A stretch of DNA of 7,475 nt from Phycisphaeraceae bacterium (GCA_003551485.1 PUMS01000026.1:1-7475); one strand, 5' to 3'; counted from the first letter of the stretch, positions 1 to 7,475 are shown. Numbers and translations: made by a program. Notes: generated from the letters alone by a model not told the origin.

Positions 1-12
1 ACGTGCGGGCGA

Positions 13-46
13 GGGGGCAGGGGCGCGAGCGGGGCTGGGGGTGGAG
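13..46 (+). promoter_or_regulatory. G-run leader with ribosome binding site before the beta-subunit gene
   Basis: The 54 bases before the first gene show no recognisable protein end. They contain four G-runs on the coding strand (13-17, 20-23, 31-34, 37-41) separated by 2, 7 and 2 bases, which fits the usual G-quadruplex pattern. GGAG at 43-46 follows directly, 8 nt before the ATG at 55, and is the likely ribosome binding site. The frame of the gene is open back to the window edge, so this stretch could also be the tail of an upstream gene. No promoter is visible. Confidence 0.45.
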
Positions 47-54
47 CCACAGCA

Positions 55-1704
55 ATGTTTGAGACCATCGCGCAGTATCTCGTCGATTCCGGCTTCGGCC
101 AGTTGCACTGGTCGAACCTGGTGATGATCCTGGTCGGGCTGCTGTTCATCTTTCTGGCCATCCGCAAGGGCTTCGAGCCGCTGCTGCTGGTGCCGATCGG
201 CTTCGGCATCCTCATCGGCAACATTCCCTACGACGCCAGCAAGGTCAGTGTGAGCGTCTACGATGGGCCGGTCTCGGAGCGGTACCTGGTCTACTATGAG
301 ATCGACATCGACACCATCGACTTCGGCCGGGGCATGGCCGAGCGCTGGGCGCACACGATGCCGGCAATCGACCCCGACCTGCCGCGTCACGAGCAGCAGC
401 GTCAGCGCATCGCCGCGCTTCAACAGGCTTACGGCGAACTTCAGCGACGGCTGCACCCGGACGATGATGCCGGCCGCCACCGCGACACCGTCGAGCCGTG
501 GAACCACGCGCGGCTGATGAGCCTGATCTACCACAGCCGCCGCATCACACTGCGTCAGAAGCCCCAGCCCATCGACAGCCACCTTCAGGGCATGGACCTG
601 CTGGAGCGCGGCCTCGGGGTGATGGTCAACCGCTACAGCACGCTCACCGCGCGGCACGAGGTGGCCGCGCCGTCGATCGAACTGCACGGCGGTGGCCGTT
701 ATATCTTCGCTGCCGAGGCGGCCGAGGACGACCGTTACCACGAGTTGTGGAGCGTGCGGCAGCAGGACCCGCACGGCGCCAGCGTCTTCTGGTGGCTGTT
801 CACCGGAGTGGGGGTGGCGGCGATCTTCCCGCCGCTGATCTTCCTGGGCATCGGCGCACTGACCGACTTCGGACCGATGCTGGCCAACCCCAAGACGCTG
901 CTGCTGGGCGCGGCGGCGCAGTTCGGCATCTTCGGCAGCCTCTTCGGCGCCATCCTGCTGGGCTTCACCGCCGCCGAGGCGGCCTCGATCGGCATCATCG
1001 GCGGGGCCGACGGCCCCACCGCCATCTTCCTCACCGCCCAGCTTGCACCCGAACTGCTCGGGCCGGTCGCCCTGGCGGCCTACTCCTACATGGCCATGGT
1101 GCCGCTGATCCAGCCGCCGATCATCAAGCTGCTGACCACGAAGCAGGAGCGGCGCATTCAGATGCAGCAGCTTCGGCCGGTGAGCAAGCGGGTGAAGGTG
1201 ATGTTCCCCATCGCCGGGTTCCTGCTCACCGCCTTCCTCTGCCCCGCCGGGCTGCCGCTGCTGGGCATGCTCTTTTTCGGCAACCTGCTGAAAGAGTGCA
1301 TGGTCACCGACCGGCTGGCCAAGACGGCGCAGACGGCGCTGATCGACATCGTCACCATCCTGCTGGGCATCACGGTCGGGGCCAAGACCTCGGCGGCGAA
1401 CTTCCTGACGGTGCAGACCATCGGCATCTTCCTGCTGGGCATCCTGGCCTTCGCATTGGCCACGGCGGCGGGCGTGATATTCGGCAAGCTGATGAACGCG
1501 ATGACGAAGGAGTCGATCAACCCGATGATCGGCGCCGCGGGCGTCAGCGCCGTGCCCATGGCCGCACGCGTCGTGCACCGGATGGGCCAGGAGGCCGACC
1601 GCAACAACTTCCTCATCATGCACGCGATGGGCCCCAACGTGGCGGGCGTGATCGGCTCGGCGGTGGCCGCGGGCGTGCTGCTGTCGAAGCTGGCCGGGAG
1701 TTGA
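55..1704 (+). CDS. oadB: Na+-translocating decarboxylase beta subunit (OadB/MmdB/GcdB family) with enlarged loop
   Basis: Integral membrane subunit that couples decarboxylation of carboxybiotin (from oxaloacetate, methylmalonyl-CoA or glutaconyl-CoA) to Na+ export. The 549-residue product starts with a hydrophobic stretch (about 20-36) and the motif KGFEPLLLVPIGFG (38-51). After a large insertion the family core resumes at about 244, with GALTDFGP (267-274), GGADGPTAI (316-324), AAYSYM (341-346) and GVSAVPMAAR (496-505). It is 116 residues longer than the 433-residue Klebsiella OadB. A constant offset of 116 places D319, Y345, N489, S498 and R505 on the residues known there as D203, Y229, N373, S382 and R389, so the Na+ site is intact. 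The extra length lies in about residues 62-243, which look soluble and contain a charged helix-prone stretch (109-133). GGAG at 43-46 supports the start. The ligase gene follows after 3 nt. Sequence alone does not decide between oxaloacetate and methylmalonyl-CoA as substrate; the CoA-transferase downstream favours the propionate/succinate side. The family call is very secure, the symbol less so. Confidence 0.93.
   Translation: MFETIAQYLVDSGFGQLHWSNLVMILVGLLFIFLAIRKGFEPLLLVPIGFGILIGNIPYDASKVSVSVYDGPVSERYLVYYEIDIDTIDFGRGMAERWAHTMPAIDPDLPRHEQQRQRIAALQQAYGELQRRLHPDDDAGRHRDTVEPWNHARLMSLIYHSRRITLRQKPQPIDSHLQGMDLLERGLGVMVNRYSTLTARHEVAAPSIELHGGGRYIFAAEAAEDDRYHELWSVRQQDPHGASVFWWLFTGVGVAAIFPPLIFLGIGALTDFGPMLANPKTLLLGAAAQFGIFGSLFGAILLGFTAAEAASIGIIGGADGPTAIFLTAQLAPELLGPVALAAYSYMAMVPLIQPPIIKLLTTKQERRIQMQQLRPVSKRVKVMFPIAGFLLTAFLCPAGLPLLGMLFFGNLLKECMVTDRLAKTAQTALIDIVTILLGITVGAKTSAANFLTVQTIGIFLLGILAFALATAAGVIFGKLMNAMTKESINPMIGAAGVSAVPMAARVVHRMGQEADRNNFLIMHAMGPNVAGVIGSAVAAGVLLSKLAGS
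1696..1700 (+). promoter_or_regulatory. Ribosome binding site deciding the biotin ligase start
   Basis: GGGAG lies inside the last codons of the beta-subunit gene and 7 nt before the ATG at 1708. The alternative in-frame ATG at 1759, which would begin just before the conserved domain, has no comparable site. This supports the longer start and translational coupling to the upstream gene, whose stop codon is at 1702-1704. Confidence 0.6.
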
Positions 1705-1707
1705 GCG

Positions 1708-2646
1708 ATGCCGACCGGCGTGATCGACCTGACAAAGCAATCGTCGCCACGACCACCCATGCGCATCTTGCGATTCCACTACGACACGCTTGAATCGACC
1801 AGCGACCACGCCCTTCGCCTGGCGGCATCGCACCGCGGCGAGGCGCTGCTGGTCATTGCCGACTGCCAGAGCGCCGGCCGCGGCCGGCACGGGCGGAGCT
1901 GGCATTCGCCGCGCGGCGGGGCATGGTTCACGCTGGCATGGCCCATGACCGCACCACCCGACCGCTACCGCCTGGCCCCGCTGCTGGCGGCGATGGCAGT
2001 CGTCGAGGCCATCGAGCGCCAATGCCCCGCGGCCGCCAACCCGCCGCGCATCCAGATCAAGTGGCCCAACGACCTGCTGCTGGCCGGCGGCAAACTCGCC
2101 GGCATCCTCTGCCAGCAGGATGCCGATGCCCACACCGCTTCCGCGCTGCTGCGCATCGGCGTGGGGGTGAACCTCAACATCGACGCCGAAGCGCTGACCT
2201 GCCCATGCCACGAGCCCGAAGCGCTGATGCCGGTGTCCCTGTGGCAGGTTCACCGGGTTCGAGTCGACATCGCCGCGGTCATCGACACCGCCGCCCGCCG
2301 GCTCACCGCGGCCCTCACCGCCCTGGAAGGTGTTGACCGCAGCACCATCACCCTGGCACTGGAGCGACTGAACGCCCGACTGGCGTGGCAGGGCCAGCCG
2401 GTGCGGCTACGCCTCGGTGAGGGGTGCCGCTGCGGAAGCATCGCCGGCATCGACGCCGAGGGCAGGCTCCTGCTCCAGAGCGAGGCCGGCATCGAGGTGT
2501 TCGACGCCGGCGGCATCCAGCAGCTTCGCCGCGATGGTGCCGCCCGCAGAGCCGCTGCCACCGACGGCACACCCTCAGCGCCCGACGTGGCGCCTTGGAC
2601 CGTTCATTCCCCCCACCATGCAACAGGTGTTTCTTATGTCAAGTGA
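1708..2646 (+). CDS. birA: Biotin--[biotin carboxyl carrier protein] ligase, catalytic type without DNA-binding domain
   Basis: Activates biotin with ATP to biotinyl-AMP and transfers it to a carrier lysine; cytoplasmic. Visible motifs are GRGRHGRSW (57-65, the adenylate-binding loop), KWPND (118-122), KLAGIL with its lysine at 129, and GVGVNLN (151-157). A small C-terminal beta domain follows at about 224-275. The conserved fold begins at about residue 22 (FHYDTLESTSDHA), so there is no N-terminal winged helix. This is a group I ligase that should not act as a biotin-operon repressor. Residues 277-312 form a low-complexity tail not expected in the family, and its DNA carries the ribosome binding site and start of the next gene. 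The neighbours make biotinylation of the carrier subunit of a Na+-pumping decarboxylase the likely local job, though it may be the only ligase in the cell. The start at 1708 rests on the GGGAG site; 1759 is the alternative. Confidence 0.93.
   Translation: MPTGVIDLTKQSSPRPPMRILRFHYDTLESTSDHALRLAASHRGEALLVIADCQSAGRGRHGRSWHSPRGGAWFTLAWPMTAPPDRYRLAPLLAAMAVVEAIERQCPAAANPPRIQIKWPNDLLLAGGKLAGILCQQDADAHTASALLRIGVGVNLNIDAEALTCPCHEPEALMPVSLWQVHRVRVDIAAVIDTAARRLTAALTALEGVDRSTITLALERLNARLAWQGQPVRLRLGEGCRCGSIAGIDAEGRLLLQSEAGIEVFDAGGIQQLRRDGAARRAAATDGTPSAPDVAPWTVHSPHHATGVSYVK
2625..2629 (+). promoter_or_regulatory. Ribosome binding site deciding the CoA-transferase start
   Basis: AGGTG lies 6 nt before the ATG at 2636, inside the end of the biotin ligase gene. 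The other nearby in-frame ATG at 2618 has no purine-rich site in front of it, so 2636 is preferred. The resulting protein length, 505 residues, fits the family. Confidence 0.5.
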
Positions 2647-4153
2647 AGCGACCCCCAACGACGTCTCGACCGCAGGCACCGCTTTCCCCCGGCTCAGCGC
2701 CGCCGAGGCGGCGGCGATGATCAACGACGGCGCCACCGTCGGTTTCTCCGGCTTCACCCCCGCCGGCGCGGCCAAAGCCGTGCCCCGGGCGCTGGCCAAA
2801 CGCAGCAAGGACGTGCAGTCGCGCGGCGGCCAGCTCAAGATCCGGGCGCTCACCGGCGCCTCGACCGGCGCCGCCCTCGACGATGCCCTGGCCGACGCCC
2901 ATGCCATCTCCTGGCGTGCGCCGTATCAATCTTCGAAGAAGCTTCGCAAGCTCATCAATGCCCAGGAAACGCAGTTCATCGACATGCACCTGTCGCACGT
3001 ACCCCAGAGCGTGGGCTTCGGTTTCTTCGGCAAGATCGACTTCGCCGTGGTCGAGGCCGTGGACGTGACGCGGGACGGGCGGGTGTACCTGAGCACCAGC
3101 GGCGGCTGCTCGCCCACCTTCCTGCGCCATGCCGAGAAGGTCATCATCGAGATCAACCACCATCACGCCAAGCGCCTCGCGGAGATGCACGACGTGATGA
3201 TTCTGCCCATGCCGCCGTTCCGCAGCCCTATCCCCATCCAGCATCCGCTGTCGCGCATCGGCACACCCTTCGCCAGCGTCGATCCGAGAAAGATCGTGGC
3301 CGTGGTCGAGACCGATGAGGGCGACGGCGTGCCGCCGTTCACCCCGCCCGATGCCGCCAGCGAGGCGATCGCGGCCCACGTGGTGCGCTTCCTGGTCGAT
3401 GAGATGAAGGCCGGGCGCATCCCGCCCGACTTCCTGCCGCTTCAGTCCGGCGTGGGCAACGTGGCCAACGCGGTGATGGCGGGCCTGGGCCGGTCCGAGG
3501 ATGTGCCGCCGTTCTACATGTTCTCCGAGGTCTTCCAGGATGCGCTGGTGGACCTGATGGAGAACGGCTCGCTGCTGGGCGCCTCGTGCACCAGCCTCAC
3601 GCTCAGCGACGCCCAGCTCCGGCGGCTGTATGAGAACATGGACTACTTCGCGCCGCGGATCGTCATCCGCCCGCAGGAGCTTTCCAACAACCCCGGCGTC
3701 ATCCGACGGCTGGGCGTGATCGCCATCAACACGGCGCTGGAGGTCGACATCTACGGCCATGCCAACTCGACCCACATCTGCGGCACCACGTTGATGAACG
3801 GTGTGGGCGGGTCCGGCGACTTCATGCGCAACGCGTACCTGTCGATCTTCGTGGCCCCCAGCGTGGCCAAGGGCGGCGCCATCAGCGCGATCGTGCCCAT
3901 GTGCACGCACGTGGACCACAACGAGCACACCGTGCAGATCGTCGTCACCGACCAGGGCCTGGCCGACCTGCGCGGCCTCGGCCCCATCGAACGCGCCCGC
4001 GCCATCATCGACAACTGCGCCCACCCCGACTACCGCGACTACCTGCACAACTACATCGACTCAAGCCGCATGGGCCACCTGCGCCACAACCTCGAAACCT
4101 GCTTCGACCTGCACCGCAACCTCATGGCCACCGGTCACATGCTCAAGAAGTGA
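2636..4153 (+). CDS. Acetyl-CoA hydrolase/transferase family CoA-transferase (succinyl-CoA:acetate or propionyl-CoA:succinate type)
   Basis: Class I CoA-transferase of the AarC/YgfH (ScpC)/Cat1/Ach1 family, which moves CoA between acyl-CoAs and free carboxylates through a glutamyl-CoA thioester; cytoplasmic. The 505-residue product matches the family's usual length of roughly 490-505. An N-terminal glycine-rich segment VGFSGFTPAG (35-44) begins the first half. The second half shows QSGVGNVANAV (270-280), the likely catalytic glutamate E298 in MFSEVFQD (295-302), GHANSTHICG (374-383) and GGSGDFMRNAYLS (391-403). Known members either take succinyl-CoA plus acetate (AarC) or propionyl-CoA plus succinate (YgfH/ScpC), and motifs alone do not separate these. 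It overlaps the biotin ligase gene by 11 nt and closes the operon with the decarboxylase beta subunit. That context fits recycling CoA from propionyl-CoA to succinate beside a methylmalonyl-CoA decarboxylase, which is inference. No membrane segment or signal peptide is seen. Confidence 0.92.
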   Translation: MSSEATPNDVSTAGTAFPRLSAAEAAAMINDGATVGFSGFTPAGAAKAVPRALAKRSKDVQSRGGQLKIRALTGASTGAALDDALADAHAISWRAPYQSSKKLRKLINAQETQFIDMHLSHVPQSVGFGFFGKIDFAVVEAVDVTRDGRVYLSTSGGCSPTFLRHAEKVIIEINHHHAKRLAEMHDVMILPMPPFRSPIPIQHPLSRIGTPFASVDPRKIVAVVETDEGDGVPPFTPPDAASEAIAAHVVRFLVDEMKAGRIPPDFLPLQSGVGNVANAVMAGLGRSEDVPPFYMFSEVFQDALVDLMENGSLLGASCTSLTLSDAQLRRLYENMDYFAPRIVIRPQELSNNPGVIRRLGVIAINTALEVDIYGHANSTHICGTTLMNGVGGSGDFMRNAYLSIFVAPSVAKGGAISAIVPMCTHVDHNEHTVQIVVTDQGLADLRGLGPIERARAIIDNCAHPDYRDYLHNYIDSSRMGHLRHNLETCFDLHRNLMATGHMLKK

Positions 4154-4170
4154 CCCCGCCCCCAAGCCGC

Positions 4171-4191
4171 AGCGCGCAGCGCGTAGCGCGT
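4171..4191. repeat. Three tandem copies of a 7-bp unit, AGCGCGC/AGCGCGT
   Basis: Just after the CoA-transferase stop codon, a 7-bp unit is repeated three times: AGCGCGC at 4171, then AGCGCGT at 4178 and 4185. It runs directly into the GTAG foot of the REP-like palindrome and may be part of the same element. Confidence 0.6.
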
Positions 4192-4229
4192 AGGGTGGGT
4201 AGAGCGAGGTCCGCCGAGCGAAACCCACC
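4190..4229 (+). repeat. REP-like palindromic element with GTAG foot between convergent genes
   Basis: The tetranucleotide GTAG (4190-4193) is followed by a perfect 7-bp inverted repeat, GGTGGGT (4194-4200) against ACCCACC (4223-4229). The inner arms both carry GAGCGA (4202-4207 and 4216-4221). Placed antiparallel, these pair as GC cores flanked by tandem G-A mismatches, closed by two G-C pairs and the loop TCCG (4210-4213). A GTAG foot before an imperfect palindrome is the hallmark of REP sequences moved by RAYT transposases, and REPs typically sit between convergent genes as here. There is no T-run, so a classical intrinsic terminator is unlikely, although the hairpin may protect or end transcripts. 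No RAYT gene is in the window. Confidence 0.6.
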
Positions 4230-4270
4230 AATGAGCCGTGGCGACCGCGACAGGCGCCGGCGGCGAACGG

Positions 4271-6481
<2,211 letters not shown>

Positions 6482-6497
6482 GGGCGGTCATCCGCCC
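6482..6497 (-). promoter_or_regulatory. Hairpin at the copZ-copA junction, candidate translational coupling element
   Basis: On the minus strand the junction reads GGGCGG-ATGA-CCGCCC-ATG. The two 6-base arms are perfectly complementary, the tetraloop contains the chaperone stop codon TGA, and the 3' arm touches the ATPase start codon. The only purine-rich stretch in front of that start, GAGGG, is partly inside the 5' arm. A folded hairpin should therefore hinder independent initiation, and a ribosome reaching the chaperone stop would open it. This is inference from sequence only. Confidence 0.45.
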
Positions 6498-6706
6498 TCG
6501 GGCCGGGCGCTGAAGCCGGCAGCCTGCACCGCCGCGGCCAGTTGCTGCGGCGTGAGGCGGTCGGGCTCGTAGCTGACGACGGCGCGCCCGGCGGCGTGGT
6601 CGACCTGTGCCTCGGTCACGCCCGGCAGGCCCACCAGCGCGCCGCGAACCGCCTCGGCGCAACCGTCACACTTCATGCCATCGATCGAGAGGATGCTGGT
6701 CTGCAT
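6488..6706 (-). CDS. copZ: CopZ-like HMA copper chaperone
   Basis: Small cytoplasmic metallochaperone of 72 residues made of a single heavy-metal-associated domain. The metal site is MKCDGC (11-16) after a first beta strand (SILSIDG), and the fold continues with PGV, a VSYE strand and the closing LTPQQLAAAVQAAGF helix. It would bind Cu(I) through the two cysteines and hand it to the ATPase encoded 6 nt downstream. By eye, about half of the aligned residues are identical to the N-terminal HMA domain of that ATPase, including the TPQQLA segment, so the two may come from one duplicated domain. The start codon has no Shine-Dalgarno sequence and lies only a few bases after a putative -10 box, so the message is probably leaderless. 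A mercury-binding MerP-like role is less likely given the copper signature of the partner. Confidence 0.88.
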   Translation of the reverse strand: MQTSILSIDGMKCDGCAEAVRGALVGLPGVTEAQVDHAAGRAVVSYEPDRLTPQQLAAAVQAAGFSARPEGG

Positions 6707-6712
6707 AACTTG

Positions 6713-6743
6713 ATTTTATACCCAGCCGGGCGTCGATGGTCGA
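6713..6743 (-). promoter_or_regulatory. Putative promoter of copZ-copA, giving a leaderless or near-leaderless mRNA
   Basis: On the minus strand TATAAAAT (plus 6713-6720) stands out in GC-rich DNA. Taking TATAAA as the -10 box, a -35-like TCGACC (plus 6738-6743) lies 17 bases upstream. Initiation about 7 bases downstream of the -10 would fall within a few bases of the ATG at 6706. A tandem 7-bp repeat, GTCGATG twice (plus 6732-6745), overlaps the -35 and could be an operator half-site pair. No CueR-type dyad is recognisable. Confidence 0.5.
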
Positions 6744-6764
6744 TGTGATCTGTGGCACAGGCCT

Positions 6765-6797
6765 GGCGGCTGCCCCATGCCGGCGCCGGGCAGCGCC
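6765..6797. repeat. GC-rich inverted repeat between the divergent genes
   Basis: GGCGGCTGCCC (6765-6775) and GGGCAGCGCC (6788-6797) form a ten-pair stem with one bulged G and a 12-base loop. It lies upstream of both candidate promoters and should be in neither mRNA leader. It may be a protein-binding site or simply GC-rich chance. The rest of 6744-6839 shows nothing else I can name. Confidence 0.3.
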
Positions 6798-6839
6798 TCC
6801 AGACGGCGATCACCGGCCAGCGTTTCAAAAAGACTGGCC

Positions 6840-6845
6840 TATAAT
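6840..6845 (+). promoter_or_regulatory. Candidate -10 box (perfect TATAAT) for the divergent gene
   Basis: A perfect TATAAT in very GC-rich intergenic DNA, about 165 bases before the start at 7011. No convincing -35 hexamer lies 16-18 bases upstream and there is no extended -10 TGn. If used, transcription would start near 6852 and produce a leader of roughly 160 nt containing the repeats described separately. Confidence 0.4.
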
Positions 6846-6874
6846 TCATTTCGGCGGCCAACCCGTGCAACGGT

Positions 6875-6994
6875 CGACCCGCTGAAACGACACACCCGGT
6901 CCCGACCAGCGGCTCCGTAGACCGCTTGCCGTCCCGACCCGCAACGACACCCCCGCCCCGGAAGCGACCCGCTACCACCACGCGCCCCGTTCAT
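6875..6994 (+). repeat. Four imperfect ~30-nt direct repeats in the leader of the radical-SAM-type gene
   Basis: The octamer CGACCCGC occurs at 6875, 6935 and 6965, and the variant CGACCAGC at 6903. Unit lengths are therefore 28, 32 and 30 nt, with the fourth unit running towards the start codon. Units 1 and 3 share a further AACGACAC, and units tend to end in a C-rich run followed by GGTCC, CGTCC, GGAAG or GTTC. The stretch is C-rich with few G-runs and shows no convincing coding potential or known riboswitch core. Confidence 0.45.
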
Positions 6995-6999
6995 GTTCG

Positions 7000-7005
7000 A
7001 AAGGT
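7000..7005 (+). promoter_or_regulatory. Ribosome binding site for the gene starting at 7011
   Basis: AAAGGT lies 5 nt before the ATG at 7011. An in-frame ATG at 6993 has no such site, so 7011 is preferred; using 6993 would add six residues. Confidence 0.45.
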
Positions 7006-7010
7006 CAGCC

Positions 7011-7475
7011 ATGGCCGGCACGATTCAGGCCCCCAGTGTCATCGGTGCGCCCCCACCGCCTCACCCCGCCGGCGCCCAGGCCCGGGTGCTGCTGTGTGGT
7101 GTGGTCAGTGATGACCCCCGCCATGATCGCGACCGCGATGATGCCCCTTCCCCGCCCCTGCCCGCAGCGCCGCTGACCCTCGACCGCCGCCACCTCTATC
7201 GCGACCTGGGCGTGTTCGCCCCACCACCCCGGCCGGGCCGCGCGTGGGAACTGGCGATGATCCAGCACAACATCACCGCTCACTGCACGCTGCTGGACCT
7301 GGCCCCGACCAACCGCTTCATCGAGCAGATCGCCGGCGACCGCTACGACGTCATCGCCATCCACGCCACCGCGGCCCATGCGGCGGCGGTGATGCGGATG
7401 TGTGAGTCGATCCGCCACCACCAGCCGCAGGCCATGATCGTCCTCACCGGACCGATCGCCGCCGACACCCCCCCC
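7011..7475 (+). CDS. N-terminus of a probable B12-binding-domain radical SAM protein (cut by window end)
   Basis: The frame stays open for 155 codons to the window edge. A short Pro/Ala-rich leader precedes the beta strand RVLLCGVV (25-32), as at the start of a Rossmann-like B12-binding domain. After a variable, charged and proline-rich loop comes a stretch typical of this domain in front of radical SAM enzymes: HNITAHCTLLDL, then DRYDVIAIHATAAHAAAVMR, MCESIRHHQPQAMIVLTG. In relatives the last strand usually reads VVGGHIA; here it is VLTGPIA, which departs from the common double glycine. The classical DxHxxG cobalamin motif is not visible, as is often so in this family. The radical SAM CxxxCxxC motif would lie downstream and cannot be checked, so substrate and function are unknown. 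The gene is divergent from the copper pair and probably unrelated to it. Confidence 0.6.
   Translation, partial: MAGTIQAPSVIGAPPPPHPAGAQARVLLCGVVSDDPRHDRDRDDAPSPPLPAAPLTLDRRHLYRDLGVFAPPPRPGRAWELAMIQHNITAHCTLLDLAPTNRFIEQIAGDRYDVIAIHATAAHAAAVMRMCESIRHHQPQAMIVLTGPIAADTPP

Noticed and set aside
498..1793. A 431-codon plus-strand frame overlapping the beta-subunit gene
   Set aside because: Arg/Ala/Gly/His-rich shadow without domains; the overlapping frame holds the conserved Na+-pump motifs.
1873..1888. A perfect 16-bp palindrome, GCCGGCCGCGGCCGGC
   Set aside because: It encodes the conserved AGRGR segment of the biotin ligase with high-GC codons, so coding constraint explains it.
2639..4048. 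A 469-codon open frame on the minus strand opposite the CoA-transferase gene
   Set aside because: Its composition (Val, Asp, Gly, His, Arg rich, no motifs) is the typical mirror of a high-GC gene, and the plus strand encodes a full conserved enzyme.
4190..4229. Intrinsic terminator at the end of the CoA-transferase operon or copA
   Set aside because: The hairpin is present but no T-run follows on either strand, and the GTAG foot fits a REP element better.
6489..6491. An ATGA overlap as an alternative start for the ATPase
   Set aside because: The ATG at 6491 on the minus strand is in another frame and leads to a short peptide; the ATPase frame starts at 6481.
6765..6797. Transcription terminator between the divergent genes
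   Set aside because: The inverted repeat lies upstream of both divergent units, where no transcript is expected to end, and lacks a T-run.
6852..7010. A cobalamin riboswitch in the leader of the B12-domain gene
   Set aside because: I looked for the conserved B12-box-like core and paired elements and found none; the leader is C-rich and repetitive instead.

Overview
This is a high-GC stretch of bacterial DNA with tightly packed genes and strong G/C third-position use. That base use produces many long but meaningless antisense and out-of-frame reading frames. Nothing here fixes the taxon. The gene families, base composition and operon style would suit a planctomycete (Phycisphaerae-like) or a similar high-GC bacterium, and I hold that only as a low-confidence guess. 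There are three transcription units and no RNA gene, insertion sequence or CRISPR array that I can see.

Unit 1 (+ strand, 55-4153) is a compact three-gene operon. It encodes the membrane beta subunit of a Na+-pumping biotin-dependent decarboxylase (OadB/MmdB/GcdB family), a stand-alone biotin-protein ligase (BirA catalytic type) and a succinate/acetate-type CoA-transferase (AarC/YgfH family). The first two genes are 3 nt apart and the last two overlap by 11 nt. A coherent reading is a succinate/propionate or oxaloacetate branch: the CoA-transferase moves CoA between organic acids, a biotin-dependent decarboxylase (other subunits presumably upstream, outside the window) drives Na+ export through the beta subunit, and the ligase attaches the biotin. 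The beta subunit carries an unusually large soluble insertion (about 180 residues) after its first hydrophobic region, yet keeps all the known Na+-site residues.

Between units 1 and 2 (4154-4270), where the genes converge, lies a REP-like palindrome with a GTAG foot, preceded by a short 7-bp tandem repeat.

Unit 2 (- strand, 6706-4271) is a copper-export pair. A small CopZ-like HMA chaperone is followed 6 nt later by a Cu(I) P1B-type ATPase (CopA). The junction holds a perfect GC hairpin whose loop contains the chaperone stop codon and whose 3' arm abuts the ATPase start codon, which suggests translational coupling. The putative promoter lies so close to the chaperone start that the mRNA would be leaderless or nearly so.

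Unit 3 (+ strand, from 7011 to the window end) is divergent from unit 2. It begins a protein whose N-terminal sequence resembles the cobalamin-binding domain found in front of many radical SAM enzymes; the catalytic part lies beyond the window. Its likely leader (about 6852-7010) contains four imperfect copies of a roughly 30-nt unit starting CGACCCGC or CGACCAGC, downstream of a perfect TATAAT box.
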